NCBI GenBank assembly: GCA_964503595.1
Contig: CAZDAM010000007.1
Span: 1-57,100, forward strand
DNA: 57,100 bases
Direction of reading: 5' to 3'
DNA from: CAZDAM01 sp964503595
Lineage (GTDB): Bacteria; Muiribacteriota; UBA6191
Shown: positions 25,777 to 32,951 of the stretch, piece after piece
Layout: each line of letters opens with the position of its first letter
How positions within the stretch are numbered: position 1 is the stretch's first letter
Translations under genes and position numbers: made by a program
The notes under the pieces: generated by a model
Database searches by the model: none
Seen by the model: only the letters and a program-made list of their open reading frames with translations
Told to the model about the DNA's origin: nothing

Positions 25777-27186
25777 CTATCTTTCAAAACTCTTTTCGAG
25801 GCGATCCTTGAGCTCTTCAATCTTGCGGGCTTCTGAATCCTTGGTCTGAATCACTTTCTGAATCTTGTTCATGGCATGAATTACCGTCCCATGATCCTTG
25901 CGGTGGAAGGAAGCTCCAATCTGCTGAAGGGTCATATTGGTGAGTTCCCGAATCAGAAACATGGCTACCTGCCTGGGGTAGGCAATCTCCTTGTTGCGGC
26001 TTTCAGAAAGAAGATCGGAAATTTCCACATGATAAACCCTGGCAACTTCCTCCTGAATGACCTCAAGGCTCAGACGGGGGCGGGAATTCATGATTGAGCA
26101 CAAAACAGTTTCAATCAGTCCCCGATCAATCGGGCGATTTTCAAAGGAACTCATGGCGGCTATGCGGACAAATGCTCCTCTTAACTCCCTCACATTGGAG
26201 GAAACAGAAGAGGCCAGATATTCGATATTCTCATTGGAGAGGACCACTTTCTCCTGAATGGCAAGATTTTTGATGATGGCCATACGGGTTTCCAAATCCG
26301 GGAGTTTGATATCAGCAATCAGGCCACCTTTGAAACGGGAAAGCAGACGATCCTGCAAACCACTGATCTGCTGAGGAGTTCGATCCGCCGCAAGAACAAT
26401 CTGTTTTCTCACATTCCAGAGCTCGTTAAAGGCGTGGTAGAACTCCTCCTGAAAAGCTTCCTTATTGCTTAAAAACTGAATATCATCCACCAGTAGGCAG
26501 TCCACTTCCCGAATCCGGCGAAATTCCGGAAGAGACTTACGATTGCGAATGGCTTCCACAAATTCGTTCATCAGTGTTTCACATGAAACATAGCGAACAA
26601 CTTTACCGGGAAACCTGTTCAAAATGTCGTGGGCAATCGCATGCAGAAGATGCGTTTTCCCAAGACCCACTTCGCCGTAAATGAAAAACGGATTTCCCCG
26701 CTCTCCTGGATAAGAAGCCACCACCTTGGCACTCTCATAGGCAAAACGATTGGAACCACCCATGACGAATGTATCAAAAATGAAAGCTTCATTCAAATCT
26801 TCTGCCCAGCGACGTCTCTCATCCTGACGGTGAGCACTCTGAGACGAAGACTCGGGCAAAAAACCTGCTTCCGGGGAAACCGTAAGAATGGAATCGTCCG
26901 CCGGGGTTTCCGCAGGAAGGGCTACCTGGTACTGCAAATCAAAATGGGTGTCCTTGTAAATCTCTTCCCGAAAAAAAGACCAGAGCTTTTCCTCCACGTG
27001 CTTTTCGCGAAGAATTTTTACAACATAGTCCCCGGAAACTTCAAGAAGAACCCTCTCAGGTTCGAGGGCAGCAAGCGATAGACCCCGAACCCAAAGAAAT
27101 TCACTGGGCTCAACTCTGCTCTTCAGAACTTCCAGCATCCGCTCAAAGACTTTCTGTCGATCCAGAAACGCAAAGAGCTGATTCAC
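25777..27186 (-). CDS. dnaA: Chromosomal replication initiator DnaA
   Basis: This 469-residue protein has the four DnaA domains. The AAA+ motor shows Walker A GEVGLGKTHLLHAI and Walker B CLLVDDIQFLSNK, and the C-terminal DNA-binding domain has the signature RKDHGTVIHAMNKI. It binds DnaA boxes and opens oriC. The start codon is GTG at 27186, with AGGG upstream. A TTATTCACA box lies 13 bases upstream of the start and a one-mismatch box overlaps the start codon, which suggests autoregulation. It is the first gene of the leftward operon dnaA, remB-like, gyrB, gyrA, FtsB-like, ATPase. Confidence 0.98.
   Translation of the reverse strand: MNQLFAFLDRQKVFERMLEVLKSRVEPSEFLWVRGLSLAALEPERVLLEVSGDYVVKILREKHVEEKLWSFFREEIYKDTHFDLQYQVALPAETPADDSILTVSPEAGFLPESSSQSAHRQDERRRWAEDLNEAFIFDTFVMGGSNRFAYESAKVVASYPGERGNPFFIYGEVGLGKTHLLHAIAHDILNRFPGKVVRYVSCETLMNEFVEAIRNRKSLPEFRRIREVDCLLVDDIQFLSNKEAFQEEFYHAFNELWNVRKQIVLAADRTPQQISGLQDRLLSRFKGGLIADIKLPDLETRMAIIKNLAIQEKVVLSNENIEYLASSVSSNVRELRGAFVRIAAMSSFENRPIDRGLIETVLCSIMNSRPRLSLEVIQEEVARVYHVEISDLLSESRNKEIAYPRQVAMFLIRELTNMTLQQIGASFHRKDHGTVIHAMNKIQKVIQTKDSEARKIEELKDRLEKSFER
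26575..26590. other. parS-like site inside dnaA
   Basis: TGTTTCACATGAAACA matches the common parS consensus (TGTTNCACGTGAAACA) at 15 of 16 bases; only the central G is A. It falls in the coding part of the AAA+ domain, so coincidence with codons is possible. About 1.3 kb from the parS in oriC. Confidence 0.45.
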
Positions 27187-27475
27187 AATTTTCTACCCTT
27201 ATTCACAAAACCGCTATTCATCGCTATCGGGAGCCAAAGAAGGATTCTCAGGTTCGATTCCAGGCTGATTCCCAAAGATTCAAGTTATTCACATCGGCAG
27301 TCAAGAACTCGTAACTTCTTCACTTTCCGCTAAAAATTCCCGTCAAATTCAGAGTTATTGTCATTTGCGATCCAGGCCTTCACATTTCAAAGTGAATGCT
27401 TGAAACTCTTAAAGCCTGATAAACAGACGCTTTCTTTGAGTTATTCACAAATTCACATCCCTTAATACTATGTAC

Positions 27476-27508
27476 GATCTATTGATCTATAGATCCTGAT
27501 CTAAGATC
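27476..27508. repeat. Cluster of five GATC repeats in oriC
   Basis: Five GATC tetramers start at 27476, 27484, 27492, 27498 and 27505, several within the longer unit GATCTA. They begin 27 bases after a perfect DnaA box and are followed by an AT-rich stretch. The arrangement recalls the GATC-led 13-mers of the E. coli unwinding element, so it is a candidate unwinding or methylation-sensitive element. Confidence 0.55.
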
Positions 27509-27883
27509 CCATATAAGTGGCCATTATAGGTCAGTGGTTGAACCCATACAATCTTTTCCATCTTTGGCTTGAATTTGGATGGCTGAATCTCTTTTTCCAG
27601 ACACAAGGGGTCTGTTCTGTCAATTTTTGTATGCATCAACACCGCACCCCTTTTTTCAGGCCTCTTTCACAGGGCATAAACCTTTCACAATTTATTCGCA
27701 GAGGGTGAACAGTTTCTGAAACATTTTCCAGCAGTTTCACAGGAAAAAATCCTTACTTATTCACAGAGAACAGGTTTCATGTGAATGAAATTGTGTAAAA
27801 CATGCCTGAAATGAGCTTGATGACATCTGGATCGACAGAGAGGCTTAATTTTCTGTTGGTCTTTGTTGGGATATGTTTGGACC

Positions 27884-27899
27884 TGTTTCACGTGAAACG
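27884..27899. other. parS site in oriC
   Basis: TGTTTCACGTGAAACG contains the perfect 14-base palindrome GTTTCACGTGAAAC and matches the 16-base parS consensus at 15 positions. It lies 210 bases from parB, so ParB would load here. Confidence 0.85.
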
Positions 27900-28000
27900 C
27901 CTTTTAATGGGCTTTATTTGAATCGATATTTGATCTGAATTTTTCAAAAATCTTTGAAGAACGATCCAGAGGCCAGAATTTAAAGCAAGGCCAATAGATT

Positions 28001-28058
28001 TAAAAAAAAATGAAGCCGGTTTTTGGGATAAAACAGAACAGGGTCCAAATCCCGCTTC
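28001..28058 (-). terminator. Candidate intrinsic terminator of the parAB transcript
   Basis: On the minus strand, GAAGC (28054-28058) and GGGAT (28049-28053) pair with ATCCC (28025-28029) and GCTTC (28012-28016), with an 8-base bulge on one side, followed by a run of nine T (28002-28010). It lies 50-100 bases after the parB stop. Confidence 0.5.
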
Positions 28059-28108
28059 AGCAAGAAGGAAGGGCAAAGCTCTGAGGAAAAAATCAGGGGA
28101 TCAGAAAA

Positions 28109-28969
28109 TTACTTCTGGAAACGAGAGAGGAAATCAGCAAGTTCCTCTTCATTCTGAAAATCCAGTTCCAGGCGCAGCTTCTTTCCAGAAGACTTTACAT
28201 TCCAGGGAATCTGAGCGAAATGGCTGGATAATGAGCTTCGCATATCATCGGATACGGAAGTACGATTGGGGCCATGGGGAGATTTACTCTGGGGAGCAGC
28301 CTGAAGCTGTTTGACGTATTGTTCGATCTGACGAACATTGAGTCCCTGCACAATGACTTCACTGGCTGTTTTTCGAATTCTGTCTTCATCAGCAAGAGTC
28401 AAAAGAGCCCTGGCTCCCCCGGGGCTTAACATGCCACTCTGAACATATTCCAGAACTGAGGGAGGAAGCTTTAAAAGACGCAGGGAATTGGTAATATGGC
28501 TGCGGCTTTTCCCCAGATTCTGGGCCAGTTCCTCATGTGTGAGCTGAAACTCAAGAGCCAGTCTCTGGTAGCTGATGGCTTCGTCAATCGGATTCAGATC
28601 TTCGCGCTGGATGTTTTCCAGAACAGCATGAACCAGCATGGTCCGATCATCCAGATCCTTAATAATTGCCGGAATCTGTTCGCGGCCAAGGAATTCAAAG
28701 GCCCGAAAACGCCTTTCTCCATGGACGATCTGATAGCCAGTCTCAGTCTTTCTTAAGGTAATCGGCTGCAAAAGCTCGTTTTCAGCGATACTCTGGGCCA
28801 GCTCTTCAATGGATTCGCGAGAAAAAACACGACGAGGCTGAAAAGGATTAGGCTCAATTCGGCTCAGATCAATTTCAGTTGCCGAAGAGGCGTCTTCCTG
28901 ACGGGAAGCCGCGCTGTTTTGTAATAAGGCTCCCAGGCCTTTTCCTAGTGCGCGTTTTCCTTGAGACAT
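28109..28969 (-). CDS. parB: Chromosome partitioning protein ParB (Spo0J)
   Basis: This 286-residue protein starts MSQGKRALGKGLGALL, the typical chromosomal ParB N-terminus, then has EIDLSRIEPNPFQPR, the CTP-binding box GERRFRAFE, and the helix-turn-helix with HEELAQNLGKSRSHITNSLR. The last 60 residues form the dimerisation domain. It binds parS, slides as a CTP clamp and is moved by ParA. AGGAG lies 8 bases before the ATG inside the 3' end of parA; the genes overlap by 25 bases. Three parS-like sites are in this window. Confidence 0.97.
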   Translation of the reverse strand: MSQGKRALGKGLGALLQNSAASRQEDASSATEIDLSRIEPNPFQPRRVFSRESIEELAQSIAENELLQPITLRKTETGYQIVHGERRFRAFEFLGREQIPAIIKDLDDRTMLVHAVLENIQREDLNPIDEAISYQRLALEFQLTHEELAQNLGKSRSHITNSLRLLKLPPSVLEYVQSGMLSPGGARALLTLADEDRIRKTASEVIVQGLNVRQIEQYVKQLQAAPQSKSPHGPNRTSVSDDMRSSLSSHFAQIPWNVKSSGKKLRLELDFQNEEELADFLSRFQK

Positions 28970-29724
28970 TCAAGAAGCTCCTGAGTAAATTCGCGGTAAT
29001 GTTGAGCCCCCGCAGACTTCGGATCATACATGCTGATCGGTTTTCCGTGACTGGGAGCCTCGGAAAGCTTCACATTGCGGCCAATAATGGTTTTGAAAAC
29101 ATGCTGAGGAAAGTGCTCATTGACCTCATCCACAATCTGGGATGTCAGGTTTGTGCGGTGATCCGCCATTGTAAGCAGCACTCCAAGAAGATTCAGGTCC
29201 GGATTCAGATCTCCCTGAATCAGATGAACCGTATTCAGAAGCTGAGTCAGTCCTTCCAGAGCAAAATACTCACACTGAAGAGGAATCAGAAGATCTGTTG
29301 CTGCTGTTAAGGCATTGACGGTCAGAAGACCTAAAGAGGGAGGACAGTCGATGACAATCCACTCATACTTTGAAGTCAGCGGTTTGAGGGCTTTTTTCAG
29401 CTTGTTTTCTCTGGAAAGCTCGCCGACAAGCTCGATTTCGGCCCCAGCCAGCTGAATCGAAGCCGGGAGAATATCGAGTTTGTCCACAACCGTGGCCTGC
29501 AGGAGTTCCCGAGCCTCGGTATCTTCGATCAGCATGTTGTAAACGCATTTTTCAAAACCATTCTTCTCAATACCAAGACCAGAAGAGCAGTTGCCCTGGG
29601 GATCAAGGTCCACGGCCAAAACCGGCTTGCCGGTTTCCTGAGCCAGAATGGAGGAAAGATTGATGGTCGTGGTGGTTTTTCCCACCCCGCCTTTTTGATT
29701 TACAACAGCTATAATTCGCGTCAT
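28945..29724 (-). CDS. parA: Chromosome partitioning ATPase ParA (Soj)
   Basis: This 259-residue protein is a deviant Walker A ATPase with NQKGGVGKTTTTINL at the N-terminus, VDLDPQGNCSSGLG (Walker A') and VIDCPPSLGLLTVNAL (Walker B). It forms ATP-dependent dimers on the nucleoid and moves ParB-parS complexes. It overlaps parB. The intergenic DNA upstream (29725-29847) holds a TAAAAT at 29815-29820 in minus orientation as a possible -10, and the phased GATC array begins about 25 bases upstream of it, suggesting a regulatory region. Confidence 0.97.
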   Translation of the reverse strand: MTRIIAVVNQKGGVGKTTTTINLSSILAQETGKPVLAVDLDPQGNCSSGLGIEKNGFEKCVYNMLIEDTEARELLQATVVDKLDILPASIQLAGAEIELVGELSRENKLKKALKPLTSKYEWIVIDCPPSLGLLTVNALTAATDLLIPLQCEYFALEGLTQLLNTVHLIQGDLNPDLNLLGVLLTMADHRTNLTSQIVDEVNEHFPQHVFKTIIGRNVKLSEAPSHGKPISMYDPKSAGAQHYREFTQELLECLKENAH

Positions 29725-29844
29725 TCCGAAATGCCTTCCATAGAAGTCAAAGAGGTTATCACAAAGCGATTCGGCAAAAAACGATCAAGGTCACCGGGAT
29801 CGAAAACACCGAACATTTTAGCATGGAAAACCTATTTTTATGTC

Positions 29845-29908
29845 GATCTAATCTGAGGTATTGCGATCATCAACGATCATCATGGATCGTACACGATCTT
29901 CCTTGATC
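29845..29908. repeat. Ten-base-phased GATC array upstream of parA
   Basis: GATC starts at 29845, 29865, 29875, 29885, 29895 and 29905, all in the same 10-base register; the missing register at 29855 reads GAGG. Every copy is part of CGATC or GATCG. The spacing is close to one helical turn, so all sites face the same side of the DNA. It overlaps the 3' end of the hypothetical gene 29848-31104 and its stop codon. Two further CGATC/GATCG sites lie at 29782 and 29798, out of phase. No known element is matched; see findings. Confidence 0.75.
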
Positions 29909-31104
29909 GCCATCATTTTGTGTAAAACAGTTGCACATTCATCCAAATTCCCCACATTCTGGCCTATTTTGCAGGCCTGGTGCTGCCAGATCGACACCTC
30001 GGCTTCGGTGGCCCGGGAATCATGGGAAAGATGAAGAAGGCTTTTGTATGTGAGGGGGAGTAGAAACCCCAGAGGGTGATCCCTGGGTTCGCTGATTCCA
30101 CTGGAATCAAAGCCCGAGCAGACACAGGAAGCAGCTTCGATTTTCCAGGTAGGAAGGGAGTGTTTTTGGGAGAGTGTCTGACGCAGAATCAGCTGATGAA
30201 AAGCATTCAGAATGGTTTCATCATCATTATTCAGAAGAACTTTTTCTCTTAAGATTGCAGCTGATTCATTCATTTTAAAGCTTAGAGGGTAGTCACCGGG
30301 TTCGACCCAGATTTGAAGTTCTGGCGGGGAACTGATCTGAAAAACCCTGTCCCAGGCGGTTTCAAGAATCCGGGAAAGAGCGTTTCTCTGGAACCAGAAT
30401 ACCGGAGATTTCAAAGAAAGAACCTGATTTTGAACCTCAATCTGAAATGGAGCCGGTTTCAAGGATTCAAGCCATCTTTGGGCTCTGATCTGCTGGGACT
30501 CAGATGCTTTTTTTCCAAAAAAAACAGTTTCCTGACTGAATTCGGAATTCTTTGCCAGAGCCTGATAGAAAGGATTCTGGCGAATCGATTCAGGAAGTTC
30601 TGGCAATAGCCCGTAGCGATAGCTCTGCCAGGCCTGCATAGGAGTCTTTTCATACAGCTCATCTCTTAAAACTCTTCTGGCAGCACCGGGTTTGTTGGCC
30701 ATGAAGAGCATGTCCACCATGATGGGATAGGAAGGTGGGAAAGGCGGGAGCGAGTCGTTTTGGTAAAAAGACTCCAGAAAATCCCGCCAGGCCAGAAAAA
30801 TCCGGGCTTCTTCACCTTCAGGAACCTCATTGAGCCACCGAGCCTGAACCAGCCAGGAAATCTCAGGAGATTTCAGACTTTGAAGCAGCCACTTCCCGGC
30901 CTTGAGGTTTCCCGATTTTAGAAGTCGGGCTGCCAGACTCTGAGCGAGGGCGGTTCGCTTGAGAGCAATGGCTTCCTGAAGCCAGGATTCCTGAGCCTCA
31001 TTTTTTGGGGGGGGAGGAATCAGGATCAGGGGATCCGGTAATGCTGCCAGATGAATTCCGGTCAGAAGAAGGAAAACAATCAGGCAGCGTTTTTTTTCAG
31101 CCAT
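29848..31104 (-). CDS. Exported hypothetical protein between mnmG and parA
   Basis: This 418-residue protein starts with a signal-peptide-like MAEKKRCLIVFLLLTGIHLA and a proline run (ILIPPPPKNEA). Residues about 35-130 look like helical repeats (ALAQSLAARLLKSGNLKAGK, MLFMANKPGAARRVL), possibly TPR-like. The centre (about 225-330) is a mixed region with LETAWDRVFQI and FHQLILRQTLSQ, the latter like the peptidase-MA-type superfamily, but no HExxH is present. I do not recognise a family. It overlaps the mnmG stop by 25 bases and its 3' end carries the phased GATC array, so the final 20 codons may be shaped by DNA function. Confidence 0.75.
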   Translation of the reverse strand: MAEKKRCLIVFLLLTGIHLAALPDPLILIPPPPKNEAQESWLQEAIALKRTALAQSLAARLLKSGNLKAGKWLLQSLKSPEISWLVQARWLNEVPEGEEARIFLAWRDFLESFYQNDSLPPFPPSYPIMVDMLFMANKPGAARRVLRDELYEKTPMQAWQSYRYGLLPELPESIRQNPFYQALAKNSEFSQETVFFGKKASESQQIRAQRWLESLKPAPFQIEVQNQVLSLKSPVFWFQRNALSRILETAWDRVFQISSPPELQIWVEPGDYPLSFKMNESAAILREKVLLNNDDETILNAFHQLILRQTLSQKHSLPTWKIEAASCVCSGFDSSGISEPRDHPLGFLLPLTYKSLLHLSHDSRATEAEVSIWQHQACKIGQNVGNLDECATVLHKMMAIKEDRVRSMMIVDDRNTSD

Positions 31105-32951
31105 GCAATTAAAAGAGCCAGATCGGACTGGCGGACTCCGGAGATCAGAGATGCCTGAGCGATATCCAGGGGTTGAACTTCCTTGAGTTTCTGTCGGCTT
31201 TCATTCGAAAGAGCCGGGATTCCGTCATAATTCATATTCCGTGGAATTTGAAGTCCGGTCAGTTTCTGGCGCTCCTGCAGGATCTCCCCCTGTTTTTTGA
31301 TATATCCCTCGTATTTCAGTTCGATTACAGCTTCACGGACGGCTTCTTTTGAGTGTTGCCTACATAGACCATCAAATTCAGGACAAAGTACCCTGATGGT
31401 ATCCGAATGGACCTCAGGACGTTTTAGAAGCTCTGAAAGGGGTTTTCTTCCGTTCCATGGAGAAGTCCGGATCTGGGGATGAGCCGCAAGGACTTCGGAT
31501 CCGATCAGGGTCTGACGCAAAAACCCATGGATGGCATTCATGTCATTTCGCTTGGTTTCAAAACGCTCTATTCTTTCTTGTGTTGCAAGACCTGCTTCAT
31601 AGCCAATCGGGGTCAGACGGGCATCGGCGTTATCGTGGCGGATGAAGGTTCGATGCTCTACCAGGGAAGTGAACATCCGGTAGGGTTCCCTGGTCCCCTT
31701 GGTGACCAGATCGTGAATCAGAACTCCGATATAGCTGTTCTCCCGGTGAATGGGTACCGGACCCTTTCCTGAAATCTTGCGGGCAGCATTGATACCGGCG
31801 ACGAGTCCCTGTCCGGCAGCTTCTTCATAGCCACTGGTTCCATTGACCTGTCCGGCAAAGAAGAGATTTTCCACAATCTTGCTTTCCAGGGAAGGGAAGA
31901 GCTGAATCGGATTGAAGAAATCGTATTCCACAGCATATCCCGGCCGCAGCATATGAGCTTTTTCAAGACCAGGGAGGGTACGGACCATCTGAATCTGAAC
32001 CTGCTGGGGGAGAGATGTAGAAAAGCCCTGAAGATAGATTTCATTGTTGAAACGGGATTCAGGTTCAAGATAGAGAAGGTGGGAGGGCTTGTCCGGAAAC
32101 TTGACGAACTTGTCCTCAATGGAGGGACAGTAACGGGGTCCGGTTCCTTCAATCTGACCTGAAAACAGGGGAGATAAGTGAAGATTGGATTCAATCACTT
32201 CCCGTGTTTTATCCGTGGTCTGGGTAATGTGACAGTCAACCTGCTCACCTTTTAACTCATCTGTCAGAAAGGAGAAATGAGGCATGGGATCCTCACCCTT
32301 TTCAATTTCAAGTCCCTTGGTATCCATACTTGAATTGAGAATGCGGGGGGGAGTTCCGGTTTTCAGCCGTCCTTTTTCGATTCCAAAGCAGGTAATGCTT
32401 CTGGAAAGATGAATCGATGGGGGCTCGCCAATGCGACCTGCAGAAATCTGAGTGGGCCCGATATGGCATTTTCCATTGAGGAAAGTCCCTGTAGTCACAA
32501 TGATGGCCTGGGCAAAATAGCTTTGATCCGCAACGGTCTTAACCCCAATGGCTTTCTGATCCTTTTCCAGAATTTCCGTGACCATACCCTGTCTTAACCA
32601 GAGTCCCGGCTGGGATTCCAGCACCCGCTTCATATGAAGCTGATACATGATCTTGTCAGCCTGGGCTCTTAAGGCCTGAACAGCGGGGCCTTTCTTGGAA
32701 TTCAGGGTGCGAATCTGCAAAAGGGTCTGATCAATGGTCACCCCCATCTGCCCACCCAAGGCGTCAATTTCCCTTACGATATGCCCTTTGGCCGTTCCTC
32801 CGATGGAAGGATTGCAGGGCATCAGGGCGATATTATCCAGATTGATGGTAAGAACCAGGGTTTTCAGACCCATGCGGGATGAGGCCAGGGCAGCTTCAAG
32901 CCCGGCATGCCCGGCTCCGATTACAATAATGTCAAAGTGATTGGCACTCAT
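31080..32951 (-). CDS. mnmG: tRNA uridine-5-carboxymethylaminomethyl modification enzyme MnmG (GidA), canonical copy
   Basis: This 623-residue protein shows the FAD Rossmann motif VIGAGHAGLEAA (about 10-21). It also has MPCNPSIGG with Cys46, EIDALGG, RLKTGTPPR, RYCPSIEDK with Cys275, and the C-terminal domain with IPALSNESRQKL and ISGVRQSDLALL that docks MnmE. The two cysteines correspond to the catalytic pair Cys47/Cys277 of E. coli MnmG. With MnmE it modifies wobble uridine 34 in several tRNAs; mnmE is not in the window. It is the second of two tandem mnmG genes (ATGA overlap) and keeps all canonical motifs. Confidence 0.95.
   Translation of the reverse strand: MSANHFDIIVIGAGHAGLEAALASSRMGLKTLVLTINLDNIALMPCNPSIGGTAKGHIVREIDALGGQMGVTIDQTLLQIRTLNSKKGPAVQALRAQADKIMYQLHMKRVLESQPGLWLRQGMVTEILEKDQKAIGVKTVADQSYFAQAIIVTTGTFLNGKCHIGPTQISAGRIGEPPSIHLSRSITCFGIEKGRLKTGTPPRILNSSMDTKGLEIEKGEDPMPHFSFLTDELKGEQVDCHITQTTDKTREVIESNLHLSPLFSGQIEGTGPRYCPSIEDKFVKFPDKPSHLLYLEPESRFNNEIYLQGFSTSLPQQVQIQMVRTLPGLEKAHMLRPGYAVEYDFFNPIQLFPSLESKIVENLFFAGQVNGTSGYEEAAGQGLVAGINAARKISGKGPVPIHRENSYIGVLIHDLVTKGTREPYRMFTSLVEHRTFIRHDNADARLTPIGYEAGLATQERIERFETKRNDMNAIHGFLRQTLIGSEVLAAHPQIRTSPWNGRKPLSELLKRPEVHSDTIRVLCPEFDGLCRQHSKEAVREAVIELKYEGYIKKQGEILQERQKLTGLQIPRNMNYDGIPALSNESRQKLKEVQPLDIAQASLISGVRQSDLALLIAWLKKNAA

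Larger units (their letters stand above)
27187..28108. other. Chromosomal replication origin (oriC) region
   Basis: This 922-base non-coding stretch lies between dnaA and parB. Four exact TTATTCACA DnaA boxes sit at 27199-27207, 27285-27293, 27441-27449 and 27757-27765, all on the plus strand. One-mismatch boxes are TTATTCGCA at 27692-27700 and TGTGAATGA (minus orientation) at 27780-27788. A dense GATC cluster (27476-27508) follows the third box, a parS lies at 27884-27899 and a terminator for parAB at 28001-28058. The short frames within it show no recognisable protein. Location next to dnaA, gyrB and parAB supports an origin. Confidence 0.85.

Noticed and set aside
27517..27708. 63-codon frame within oriC
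   Set aside because: Interrupted by DnaA-box-like DNA, with unusual composition and no ribosome-binding site; origin function explains the region.
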